Under the pieces are notes generated by a model. It made no database searches. It was not told the origin of the DNA and saw only the letters and a list, made by a program, of their open reading frames with translations. Of a DNA stretch of 44,522 nucleotides, positions 16,916 to 27,100 are shown in pieces (position 1 is the stretch's first letter; each line of letters starts with the position of its first letter). A program made the position numbers and the translations under genes. The DNA comes from Magnetococcales bacterium (GTDB taxonomy: Bacteria; Pseudomonadota; Magnetococcia; Magnetococcales; JADFYX01): contig JADFZS010000033.1 in NCBI GenBank assembly GCA_015232405.1, positions 1 to 44,522 of the forward strand. Reading direction: 5' to 3'.

Positions 16916-17574
16916 TTGGCCTTTCCCAAGGCAAGATCCATCAATGCGTGGAGAGCAGCAACTGCTAAAGTAGAACCACCCTTGGTTCCATCGATAGAAA
17001 CCCATGGCACACTAGAGATACCCATTAACGCTGTTTTTGATTCAGCCGCAGAGATAAATCCAACAGGAACACCGACAATTAGGGCAGGACGAACATTCTC
17101 TTCTTCTATCAGGCGTAATATTTCCAACAGGGCTGTAGGAGCATTGCCAATGGCACATATACCACCCTCTAACAGCCCTTTTCTCCAAGCGGTACGAACA
17201 GCTTGAACGGTGCGGGTTGTTCCCTCTAGTTTTGCCTGTTTTATAACTTCGGCATCGGCATTGTATTGATATACTTTTACCCCTAGAGGTTCCAATCGTC
17301 TGGCAGTAAGCCCAGCTCTGATCATCTCAACATCTACAATAAGAGGTGCACCACTTTGTAAGGCATTAATCGCTGCTTTTATGGCTTTGGGGTGAAACTT
17401 GGTTAAACCATTAAAGGCAAAATCACCACTGGTGTGGATAAGACGGCGAACTATGTTCCACTGTTTTTCGTCATAAGCTGAATGATCACCGGAGTTCTCT
17501 TCAATCACCTTGAAAGATGCCGACTCAATAGCTGCGCCAGCTGGCACAATTGGTGGAGGTGTTGTGTTGTTCAT
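16912..17574 (-). CDS. cbiC: Cobalt-precorrin-8 methylmutase (CbiC/CobH)
   Basis: 220 residues, normal length. It migrates the C11 methyl group to C12, giving cobyrinate/hydrogenobyrinate. Seen: WNIVRRLIHTSGDFAF (about 39-54) with the catalytic His47; PLIVDVEMIRAGL; CAIGNAPTALLEIL; and VGVPVGFISAAESKTAL with the E-S-K residues of the active site. Six bases separate it from the cbiX stop, and its TGA overlaps the cbiD start. Confidence 0.94.
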   Translation of the reverse strand: MNNTTPPPIVPAGAAIESASFKVIEENSGDHSAYDEKQWNIVRRLIHTSGDFAFNGLTKFHPKAIKAAINALQSGAPLIVDVEMIRAGLTARRLEPLGVKVYQYNADAEVIKQAKLEGTTRTVQAVRTAWRKGLLEGGICAIGNAPTALLEILRLIEEENVRPALIVGVPVGFISAAESKTALMGISSVPWVSIDGTKGGSTLAVAALHALMDLALGKAN

Positions 17575-17580
17575 AAATTT

Positions 17581-18417
17581 CTATCCATCATGGTGGTGGT
17601 GGTCAACATGGGCTTCGGCTATCTCTCTAAATTTACAACCATCACACTCCATCATATGTGTGGGTTGTTCTCCTTGGGCCTCTGCCAAACGTTGATCCAT
17701 TATCTCAACGATTCTATCATTTATACCAAGATAACCAGCCTGAGCAATAGCCACTTGGGGATATTGACCTTGCAGACGTTCCACCTGTTTTGTAATGCGT
17801 TTTATCAATTTACCAGTAAAAAGGTAGTAGGGCAGAACAACCACCTGCATCATACCCAGCTTTGCCATTCTTTGCACCATGGTTTCAAGTCTTGGGTAGG
17901 TTACTCCTGTAAAGGCATATTCCACTATATCATGGCGGGTGGTTTCATAAACCCAGCGGCTCATTTTAGCCACTTCACTGTTGGCGGAACGGTCTGAAGA
18001 GCCTCTACCAAGTAGTATCACTCCGGTATTTTTTGGGTCCGGCATAGCCAAGGATACCATGGCGCTGTGGAGACGCATACGCAACAGTTTTAAAATATGA
18101 TCATCACAGCCAATATGGCGAGCATAGATAAACTCAACTTGGGGATGGTTTATACGTGCTTTTTTGATATGCTCTGGTATCTCCATCTTCACATGACCAG
18201 CAGCATTGATAATCAGCGGTAGAGCAATAACCCTTGTAGAGTTTTTGGCCGCTCTGTCCAATCCTTCATCCAACAGAACATCGGCAAACTCGATAAAACA
18301 GACTTCAATACGGTCATCAGGCCGTTTGTTTCGCCAATAATCAGCAAAATCCTCAATCTCCTGATTACCCTCTTCTTCTCTGGAGCCGTGGCCTATTAAT
18401 AATATGGTGTCACCCAT
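17581..18417 (-). CDS. cbiX: Sirohydrochlorin cobaltochelatase, two-domain CbiX with metal-binding tail
   Basis: 278 residues from the ATG at 18417, four bases after the cbiF stop; the frame upstream of this overlaps cbiF and is not used. It inserts cobalt into sirohydrochlorin, the committing step of the anaerobic pathway. Seen: N-terminal LLIGHGSREEEGNQE with the metal-ligand His, INAAGHVKMEIP with the second conserved His, and a C-terminal repeat of the chelatase domain (VILLGRGSSDRSAN, LPYYLFTGKL). Near the end is MMECDGCKF followed by AHVDHHHHDG. Known: long CbiX proteins may carry an MxCxxC iron-sulfur site and a His-rich stretch; both are present here at the extreme C-terminus. Confidence 0.93.
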   Translation of the reverse strand: MGDTILLIGHGSREEEGNQEIEDFADYWRNKRPDDRIEVCFIEFADVLLDEGLDRAAKNSTRVIALPLIINAAGHVKMEIPEHIKKARINHPQVEFIYARHIGCDDHILKLLRMRLHSAMVSLAMPDPKNTGVILLGRGSSDRSANSEVAKMSRWVYETTRHDIVEYAFTGVTYPRLETMVQRMAKLGMMQVVVLPYYLFTGKLIKRITKQVERLQGQYPQVAIAQAGYLGINDRIVEIMDQRLAEAQGEQPTHMMECDGCKFREIAEAHVDHHHHDG

Positions 18418-18421
18418 GAAT

Positions 18422-19207
18422 TTATTGTCCTTGTTTAGATGCTTTACGAAAGCCGTGTTCGAAAGCGGGGTTATAGAGTTTTGATTGTGGGGTGTCCTGT
18501 TGTAAGCAGGCTCCAAGTGCTGGGCTTACTATTATCATGCTTTGACTTTTTATCCCGGCCTTTTTGCACCTATCTTCTACATCTGCCAGGGTTCCCCGGA
18601 TAATCTTCTGTTCACCTTCCCAAGAGGCCTTATGGACCACCAAAACAGGGGCATCTTCTTCCCAACCAGCAGCGGTTAGTTCCTCTCGGATTTTTGCTAA
18701 CATTGTGATTGAAAGATGGATACACAGTGTGGTTTTGTGGCTGGCAAGATCCCGTAGTTGTTCCTTGGGGGGCATAGGTGTGCGACCTTCTACCCGTGTT
18801 AGAATTATGGTTTGGGTGGTTTCTGGTAGGGTTAATGTCTCCAAAGCGGCAGCAGCTGATGCTAGAGAGGAGGGTACGCCAGGAACAGATTTTACTTTTA
18901 GTCCTGCTTTTAAGAGAGGTTGGGACATTTCAGCCAATGCCCCATAAATAGCAGGATCACCAGTTTGCAGCCTAACCAATGTTTGTGTGTGTTTACTTTG
19001 CTCTAAAAGCCAATCTGTCATCTCATCCAGGGTCATACCGCTGGAGTCAGCCACTACTGCATCTTGCTTGGCAAACTGTAAATGCTCAGGGCTAACCAAT
19101 GAGCCAGCATAGAGTATTGCTCCGGCCTCTCCTAGAAGATCCCGACCACGAACAGTGATAAGATCAGGAGAACCTGGACCTGCTCCAACAAACCATACCG
19201 TCGCCAT
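18422..19207 (-). CDS. cbiF: Cobalt-precorrin-4 C11-methyltransferase (CbiF/CobM)
   Basis: 261 residues from the ATG at 19207. The reading frame extends to 19303 but that part lies in the riboswitch leader; MATVWFVGAGPGSPDLITVRG is the normal family N-terminus. It methylates C11. Seen: VGAGPGSPDLITVRGRDLL (about 6-24), ILYAGSLVSPE (31-41), LQTGDPAIYGALAEM, VKSVPGVPSSLASAAAALETLTLPE and VVHKASWEGE, all close to CobM/CbiF. It is the first gene of the operon and the first behind the cobalamin riboswitch. AAGG lies about 11 bases before the ATG. Confidence 0.94.
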   Translation of the reverse strand: MATVWFVGAGPGSPDLITVRGRDLLGEAGAILYAGSLVSPEHLQFAKQDAVVADSSGMTLDEMTDWLLEQSKHTQTLVRLQTGDPAIYGALAEMSQPLLKAGLKVKSVPGVPSSLASAAAALETLTLPETTQTIILTRVEGRTPMPPKEQLRDLASHKTTLCIHLSITMLAKIREELTAAGWEEDAPVLVVHKASWEGEQKIIRGTLADVEDRCKKAGIKSQSMIIVSPALGACLQQDTPQSKLYNPAFEHGFRKASKQGQ

Positions 19208-19303
19208 AACTGTTTTAACCTTATAAAGTCCAAGGGGCAAACAAACGGAACGAACTTGAAAACAAAAAGGATGTCGTGCCGTCCATGTCGCCCGCTGCAA
19301 CAT

Positions 19304-19323
19304 AAAAAACGAGTTCTAACTCA
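19304..19323 (-). terminator. Possible expression-platform terminator of the riboswitch
   Basis: On the minus strand a short GAGT-TAGA-ACTC hairpin is followed by GTTTTTT. The stem is short; it starts just after the riboswitch 3' box and would be competed for by that element. Weak support, but its position is right for transcription attenuation of the cbiF operon. Confidence 0.35.
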
Positions 19324-19500
19324 GGCCGGTCTACGGACTTACAAGGGGTAAAAAAATACGTACTTACAAGCAGCCTTCCCACGGGTTGAAGCGCAGTGGC
19401 TTGTTATAGCTTGTTACCCTCGATCACCGTTGCAGGGGCAGTGGCGGATTTATGGTAGCTTGATAAAAAAAATTACCGCTCTTCCCGGACACCTGAATCA
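19315..19500 (-). promoter_or_regulatory. Cobalamin riboswitch upstream of cbiF
   Basis: Read on the minus strand: CAGGTGTCCGGGAAGAG, then CCACTGCCCCTGCAACGGTGA (compare the consensus CTGCCCCCGCAACTGTAA), GCCACTG, GGGAAGGCTGC, and the B12-box-like AAGTCCGTAGACCGGCCTG. These elements are in the canonical order. It should switch off the cbiF-to-cbiH operon when adenosylcobalamin is abundant. It lies downstream of cbiA, so cbiA is not directly behind it. Bases 19501-19646, between the riboswitch and the cbiA stop, show no gene. Confidence 0.92.
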
Positions 19501-19646
19501 ATCATTGGCCTAAAAACTACCATGCAGCAACATGAAGTCAAGGGTTGTATTATATGTTGTCTGCATTTTGGTTGCGAATAACCGTTCGGTAATCCCAGGC
19601 TGTACCTTGATTTATCTATTATGCAATATGTGGCTTTTATATATTG

Positions 19647-20960
19647 TTAAGTCAGCCATTTTGCACATATTTCAGGCATAGAAGGGAAATACCAATGGAC
19701 GTAGCTAGCACGGATATTTTGTCTTTGAACCCCGCCATCGCCTCGTTGTAGATTGAAAGCTTGGGGTAGGGTGGTGGCATCGCGTTTTGAATGGTGAAAC
19801 TCATGGCCCCTGACCCCGGATAGCTCCAATCGATAGCCAAGGCCAGCAAGTTTTGGGGTCATTTTGGTGTGGATTGGCAGTAATGCCCCCATAGGCCAGC
19901 TTTTTCCATCATGATCACCAAGGGTCTCACCTATTGCCATCATACCACCACATTCCGCCAAAACAGGGCCGCCATTTTTGGCAAAATTACGGATGGAGGG
20001 CCAACTTGATGATAGTGATAGCTCCTTGGCAAATAGTTCTGGATAACCACCGGGAAGCCACAGAGCTTGGCTGTTTCTCGGTAGTTCATCACCTGCCAAT
20101 GGTGAGAAAAAATGGATATCTCCTCCTGTGTTTTCAAGCCATTCCAAGTTGGCAGGATAGATAAAACGAAAAGCATGATCTTTGGCTACGGCGATCTGTC
20201 TACCGGACAAAAGTTTAGCACTCGCCAAAGCCGGGGTAATATCTTGAGGTTTTTGGGTTGTGTTGGCTACGCAGCTTAACAGCTTTTCGATATCTATGTT
20301 AAGGTCATCTCCGAGCTTTTCCCACGGTGTGTCGGGATGTTCTTCGGGAAAAATAAGACCTAGATGACGCTCTTTTAACTGCATATCTTCTTGGCGTGGA
20401 AGCCATGCAACCAAGGGCGGCAATCCGTTATCACACAATAGATCATCTAAAAGTTTGGCGTGGCTTTGGCTGCCAACCATATTTGCTACTATTCCTGCAA
20501 TTGAAAACCCATTTGCCGCTGCCACAAAGCCATTTATCAGAGGCACAATAGAGCCAGCCATACCCCTAGCATTAATTACCAATAAAACAGGTAAGCCGAG
20601 GGTTTTTGCCAAATCTGCAGTAGAGCCTGGACCGCCAACCCCCGATTTTCCATCAAACAGTCCCATAACACCTTCTACCACCCCAATGGCGTTGTCACGT
20701 TTTTGCTGAAAAAGTGTGCGACACTCCTGACTACCCACCATAAATGTGTCCAGGTTGTATGACGGTCTACTGCATATCGCCTGATGCCATGCAGGATCTA
20801 AATAGTCTGGCCCGGCCTTAAAAGGGGCTATGTTTATGCCGGCATTTTTTAAAGCAGACATCAAAGCCATGGTTATTGTGGTTTTGCCCGAACGGGACTG
20901 CACACCAGCAACTATAAATCCGGGTGGGCTGTTTTGGTTATATTTGTTTTTGTGGGACAT
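19647..20960 (-). CDS. cbiA: Cobyrinate a,c-diamide synthase (CbiA/CobB)
   Basis: 437 residues, normal length. It amidates the a and c side chains with glutamine and ATP. Seen: P-loop-like N-terminus GFIVAGVQSRSGKTTITMAL (about 14-33), FKAGPDYLDPAWH (48-60), NLDTFMV, EGVMGLFDGKSG; C-terminal glutaminase with LPGGYPELFA, VLAECGGMMAIGE (nucleophile Cys), and GHEFHHS with the catalytic His. It is transcribed toward the riboswitch operon from a separate upstream region and is not preceded by a visible riboswitch. Amidation stops at this step within the window; cobyrate synthase (cbiP) and the late genes are elsewhere. Confidence 0.95.
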   Translation of the reverse strand: MSHKNKYNQNSPPGFIVAGVQSRSGKTTITMALMSALKNAGINIAPFKAGPDYLDPAWHQAICSRPSYNLDTFMVGSQECRTLFQQKRDNAIGVVEGVMGLFDGKSGVGGPGSTADLAKTLGLPVLLVINARGMAGSIVPLINGFVAAANGFSIAGIVANMVGSQSHAKLLDDLLCDNGLPPLVAWLPRQEDMQLKERHLGLIFPEEHPDTPWEKLGDDLNIDIEKLLSCVANTTQKPQDITPALASAKLLSGRQIAVAKDHAFRFIYPANLEWLENTGGDIHFFSPLAGDELPRNSQALWLPGGYPELFAKELSLSSSWPSIRNFAKNGGPVLAECGGMMAIGETLGDHDGKSWPMGALLPIHTKMTPKLAGLGYRLELSGVRGHEFHHSKRDATTLPQAFNLQRGDGGVQRQNIRASYVHWYFPSMPEICAKWLT

Positions 20961-21045
20961 AGGTTATCCGAAGCAAGGTAAAAGCAATAAAATTCAAAAA
21001 AAGAGGTCGCATCAATGCAGATACTGTTTCCTGACAGCTTGGGAA

Positions 21046-21064
21046 ATGGGGCTTAACGCCCCAT
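21046..21064 (-). terminator. Hairpin after the giant gene
   Basis: Perfect 7-base-pair stem ATGGGGC/GCCCCAT with a five-base loop, 48 bases past the giant gene's stop and before cbiA. The trailing tract (TTTCCC) is poor, so it may be a weak or factor-assisted terminator. It still marks the boundary between the giant gene and the cobalamin genes. Confidence 0.5.
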
Positions 21065-21111
21065 ATAAAGGATAATGTATAGATAAAAATTATTCTCTAA
21101 CAGGTTTAGCT

Positions 21112-24100
21112 CTAATCATCTCTGCTTTTTTTCAAAAAGGAGTTGAAAAAGCTATTTTTCATTTTTGAGGTTACAGAACGAGGAGTTAAATTGGTTGGCT
21201 CGTTGGGTTTGCGAACTCCGGCTGTCGGTTTTACCACTGGTTTTGTGGCTGCCACTTGATTGGCTTGGGGTTTAGCAACATCTGCTTTACTTGCGGCAGG
21301 AGCAGTTGTTTCAGGGGTTGTTGGGGTCTGTTTTTTATCTGATGATTTTTGCCACATAATCTCCTGTTTGGTCAACGCTCTCTCTTTGGATATTATGGGA
21401 ACTACAGATAGGGGTTCAGGAGCAACAAACCCTGAACCCCTCTTGGCTGGAGCAACCCCAGCAGGAATCACATTAGCAGGTTTACCGGGTATAAAACCGG
21501 GCTTGGCTTGAGGCGTTTGCTGTTGTTTCTGGCTAACAGTGCTAGGGGTGGTTTTGGCAACTGCTATCTGCTTTGGTGAGACATGAGCAGACTTAACAGG
21601 TGGAGCCGCTTTTGCCTTGACTGGAGCCACTACTTGAGGCTTGGTTGTAGCTGCAAGTTGCTGTTTAACTGGCACAGCTACTTGGGGTTTAACGGGAGCA
21701 ACCTGCTGTGAGTCAGCAGGAACAGAGTGAACCGTAGGTTTATCAGTCACAATATTGGCTGGTGATGATACAACCGAAATAGGTTTAGCAGAAACAAACG
21801 CCGGTTTTGTCTGTTTAGCCGGGGCTGGCTCTGTTTGTGGTTTTTGTGGCTCTGGAGTCTTTTTATCCTGTTCTGCTTTTATCAGTCGCTCTTGTCTAAC
21901 CAAGTTAGCAGATTTTGGTGATTTTTTCGCACTAAACTGATGCAAAACTTTTTGCCGGAAATTATCAGGATCCAAACTGTTGGATAGAGTCTGAGACCGA
22001 GAGCTTGTGGTGCCTTGTTTGGTTGCTGCCAGCTCATCAACCTGTTTTTGTAGCTCCTTGGCTGTTTTCAAAAAGCCCTTATCCAAGTTGGCAACTCTTG
22101 GTACATCGGGGTTGTATGAGGTCATTATCAAATTGCTGCGATCACCAATCTCTCTTAGTAGTGCAATTACCTCTGGTTCTGATATCGGGTGGTTATCCTC
22201 AATTCTATCTACTAACTCCTGAATTGACTTGGTGAGATAATCAGACTGCTCACCAAACTGATCAATTAAATACTGTTTCATACTCTTCATCAGTTCGATG
22301 AGAGACTTACCTTCAATACTTTGAGCTGTAAATGTTCTAGCTGGGGTTTTGGCAACATCCCAGTGTATCTCTTTGGCTACATTTATCGGAGCTGGACTTT
22401 GAACCAACTTTTTGCCAGCAACACCAACTACATCTGAATATACCTCGCCTGGGGCTGACAAAGCCCATTTTGGTCGATCTTGTTTAGGTTCAGGAGCAGG
22501 GGTGGGGGCCGGAACAGGTTTAGTATGTTGTTCAACAAGTTTGGCGGTTGCCTCCTGGAGATTTTTTTGTTCTTCCAATTTGCTTGCTGTGGTTTGCAGA
22601 GATTTGTCCAGCAGAGATTCAAGTTTGGATGTCTCACTTTTAACCGCACTTCTTACACTGTCAGCAGAGACAGCCTGAAGATTTTTTTGCTCTTCAAGTT
22701 TGGCAGCGGTAGTTTGTAGGGTTTTATCCAGCAGAGATTCAAGCTTGGATGTCTCACTTTTAACCGCGCTTTTCACACTGTCAACAGAGACAGCCTGGAG
22801 ATTTTTTTGCTCTTCAAGTTTGGCGGTGGTGGTTTGTAGGGTTTTATCCAGTAGAGATGCAAGCTTGGATGTTTCACTTTTAATTGCACTTCTAACTATA
22901 TCTGCAGATATCGGCTCTGCAATCTCAATTTTTGTCGGGGTAGCCTTGTTGTTAATTGCCGCCTCAAGGCTGCTGGCAATTCTGTTTGACTCTGTTTTGA
23001 TTGTCTCAAGCAGACCTTCGGGGGTTAAATCTTTGCCAAGGTTGTTAATGGCAACAGATATGGCTTTGGTTATGGTGTTGGTCTGGTTTGCTATACTTGG
23101 CCCAATGAGAGAGGCAACTGCTTTTGCTGTCTCCTTTGGTGATTGTCCGGCAAGTTGTGATGATATGCGGTCTCCCTGTACATTTATGGAGTTGACAATC
23201 TCCAGACGACGGCTGTTGTGTTCCCGGTTGTCAGCCATGGCCTGGGCGCGTAGCTCGGCAGTCAGATGTTGAGACTCAGATTGAATTGCTGCGATGAGAG
23301 GCTGTAAATCGATATCTTGATCTTCTAACAGGGTGATTTTTTCACTTAGCTCTTGTATCTGACGGTGGGACTCATTCTGGATAGCGGATAGAATAGGCTG
23401 TAAGTCGATATTCTGCCCACTTTCGCGGATAGCCCTGGCAATTGCTTGATCCACCACTTCAGCCTGACTTTGTTTTAACCTAGCGCTCTCCTCCTTGACG
23501 GATGCCAGTACTGTCTCAAGGGAGGTTTTCTCTTTTAGCTCTTGGGCTAGCTGTTGGGACTCCTCTTGCATGGTAGATATGACACTCTGCATATCAACAT
23601 CTTTACCACTTTGTTGAACAGCAACTTGAATCGCTTTTTGAGTTAATTTTGATTGGCTCTCGATCAACCTTGCGCTCTCTTCTCTAACTGCTGCCAAAAG
23701 AGGCTCAATTGCGGTTTTCTCTTTTAGCTCTTGAGCTAAATTTTGAGAAGTGGCCTCAACTGCTGCAATTACGGAGTTCAAGTCGATATTTTGCCCGCTT
23801 TGCTGTACTGCTCTGTTAACTGCCTCTTCTATTAATTGTGATTGATCATGCAGCAGTTTGGCACTCTCATTTTTAATGGCATCCAATACAGGGGCGATAT
23901 TGCTGGTTTCATGTAGTTCCTGCATCAAATGTTGCGACTCGTCACGCATGATCTCTAAAATTGGCTGTAGATCAATGTTTTGTCCATTTTCATGGACAGT
24001 CTTGACGATAGCTTTTTCCATCAACTCAGATTGACTCTTAATTAACCTTTCGCTCTCCTCTTTTACTGCATTCAATACAGGTGTAAGTGTGATTCTATCT

Positions 24101-27100
24101 TCAAGGTTTTGGGTCAACTCTTTAGAACTTGTCTGGAGTGCCTCTAAGATAGGTTCTAAATCAAGTTTGGTATTGGCATGTTTGGTAATTGAGTCAAGAG
24201 CTTCTTGCAACTGCTTGGATTGACTCTTAACCAGTTGACCAACCTCACCACGTAATATTTCCAATATGTTGGAGCTTGCTAGTTGATCGGATATTCTTGT
24301 GGATACTTTTGCTCCCTCTTCTTGTATAACCGCGATCAAGGGTTTGAAATTCATCTGCCCATCTGCATAACGGGTTGCAACTTCGGTCATGGTGTTTTGC
24401 AGAGTATCAAACTGGTCAGAAGAGATCTTCTCCATGTACTCTTCCAATGATTTGGCAACAGGAGCTATGGTGACCTGTTCTGTAACCTGCTCAATAATAT
24501 TGGCACTTTCAATTTGAATAGACTCTATAACCCTCTCCATGGCTTGTGACATACCACCACCTGCCATGAGGTCCGACATGGTATCACGTATGGTTTGGGT
24601 TTGATGGGCTGCGGCAATCTCTGATTGGCTCTGCAACACCTCTAAAATTGGTTCCAGTGTCACCTGTTTTGTGAGACGTTCCACAAGTTTTTCATTTTCA
24701 CTGTGTAGTATATCTGTCAACTGGCTGGAGATGGAGTTTGCATCAAGCTGGGCTAAAATTCTGCCGCCACTCTCACGGATCTCTTCCAACACTGGCTCTA
24801 GAGCCAAACTGTTGGGAGAATTATTTCTGGTAGAATCGGCAATGAGTGACTCAATAATAGTGGTGAGGCTGTCGGAGAGGGTGACAGACTCTTTTTGGAT
24901 GGCTGCAACAACAGGTTCTAAATTAAACTCCTGATTGTCATTGAACCTCTCAACCAGCTCTACTAGGCGGCTCATCTCTGTTTTCATGGAGTCAACAAGA
25001 GAATCCGGGGTCAAAGCACCACTGGCTAGATCATTTACCGCTTGGGTTATGGACTCTTTAACCGCTTCACTCTGGGTCTGTAACAGACGTTCTCCCTCCT
25101 GCTTAACTGCAACAACCACAGCTTCAAGGTCAGAAATTCCGTTGGCCCCCTGCATACCCACATTCTCTAGAGCATCTTGCAGGGTTTGCGAATGGTTCTC
25201 TAAAATATGCTCCCCTTGGTCACGAAGTGCTGTCAAAATAGTCTCAAGGGATAGGTTCTGGGCATTTTGCCCTTCAGCCAACTGTTCCAACACACGGTTG
25301 GATTCAAAATTAATTGACTCAATAACAGTATCAGTGGAATAGAGTTCATCGACGCTGGCTATAACACTACCCATAGCTTCACGGACAATTTCACTCTGAC
25401 GGCTAAGAACTCTCTCACTTTCAGATTTTATTACATCAACAATTGCATCAATTATTGTTTCTAAAACAGGCTCATTACTACTGTTTGGTATTGTTACTTC
25501 TGCTAAAATCTCCTGCATTACCCGTGTTTGATTAATCGCCAGCTCTTCCCCTTGGGTTTTAATTGCATCTAAAACTGGGGCAAGGGTCCAGCCGTCTGAT
25601 GAACCATCATTCTGTTTGGCAAAGGTAGCGTGGATCGTCTGTTGCAGGGTGTCGGCCAAATATGAGGTTTGGTTCTGCACAGCGTCCAGCAGTGGTTCCA
25701 TGGAGATAAGTTCAGCTGACTCCAAGGAGGCATTTGCAAATGCCTCACGGACAAAACTCTCCTGCATACTAGACAGCTTGGCAAGCTCATCACGAACAGC
25801 AGAAACCACATCTGCTTGACCAATACCATCGGTGGCAGTGATGTTGATCTCATCCATCAGCTGCCTGATATTCTCATTTTGGTTGAGTATCACATTTTGT
25901 GCTTCAGTACGTACAGACTCTACAACAGTCTCAATGAACATGGCGTTGGGGCCACTGTTGGCATCCAACCTTTCAGATAAGTTGAAAGCCTCAGTTTTAA
26001 TTGCAGAAACATCATTAACCAACTCACCAAGAATACTTCTGATTACATTTTCCTGGCGTTCTATCTGGTGTAGGTTTTCAGCCTTCATGGTGGCGATCAG
26101 TGGTTCAATTGCCGTACCTCCATCACTGTTACTAACTGCAATATCGCTTAGAGTGTCATGAAGAACCATTGTTTGGGTTTTGACTAACTGTTCACTCTGG
26201 TTGCCCAATGCAGCTAGAACAGGTTCTAGAGAGAGACCAGCTAGTTCATCCTTGAGCAGTTTTTCTTGGCTTTTCATCAACTGTTCAGTACCGTTTTGCA
26301 ATACATCAATCATCTCATCTATTGAGAATGAATCGTTTAAGCTATTAACAAGATCACTCAACGCTGCGTGCATATCGATATTTTGGTTATCAGCCAGTTT
26401 GCTGGTGTGGCTGTTAATCTGCGCCACAGCTTTATCAAATGATATGTCTGTTATTGCCTCACGAATGGTTTTGTCCTGTTTTTCCATCAACTGAGCTGTC
26501 TCAGCTTGTAGGGCAACAATAATATTTTCGTTGGAAAGTGAATCCTCAAGACCTTCAATGTTGTTATTTAAAAACTCTTGCCGTTCAGCAACATCATCTA
26601 TAGCTTGCAACACTTTTTCAGGAGCTAAAGATTGATTCAACCCATTTACAGCACTATCCAAAGCATCTTTTATAATTGAACTTTGCTGCTCTAACTGGCG
26701 GTCAGATTCTGTTCTAATTGCAGCTAAAAGTGGTTCAATGGTTAGTTCATTGTCACCACTACTCTCCACAATTTCACCCAAAGCCACTTCTAAAGCCTCG
26801 TTTTGGTTTTCTGCATGGTTTTCCAGTGCTGCTAAAACAGGGGCAATGGATATGGCAGATACTTTATCCAATAGCTCTGCATTTTGGTTCTTCATATCTT
26901 GTAGCAGATTATCATTGCCGATGGATTTACCAATTTTGGCAAGATCCACAGTTATGGCCTCTTGTTTTGCTGCCAACTTCTCTGTTTGGGCTTGAATTGC
27001 TGCTATAACACTCTGGGTATCTGGAGCCAGAGATCTGTTAAGGTCAGCCACTGCACTATCTAAAGCGTCACGTATGACCGTCTCATTTTGATCCAACTGT

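Noticed and set aside
16508..17206. 232-codon plus-strand ORF
   Set aside because: It is antisense to the well-supported cbiD and cbiC genes, and its translation has no recognisable family features.
19208..19303. N-terminal extension of the cbiF product
   Set aside because: These codons lie in the RNA leader after the riboswitch, and the family N-terminus starts at ATG 19207.
22700..23272. 190-codon plus-strand ORF and other long antisense frames under the giant gene
   Set aside because: Open antisense frames are expected opposite repetitive, low-stop codon patterns; the translations are Ser/Leu/Cys-rich and repeat with the giant gene's periods.
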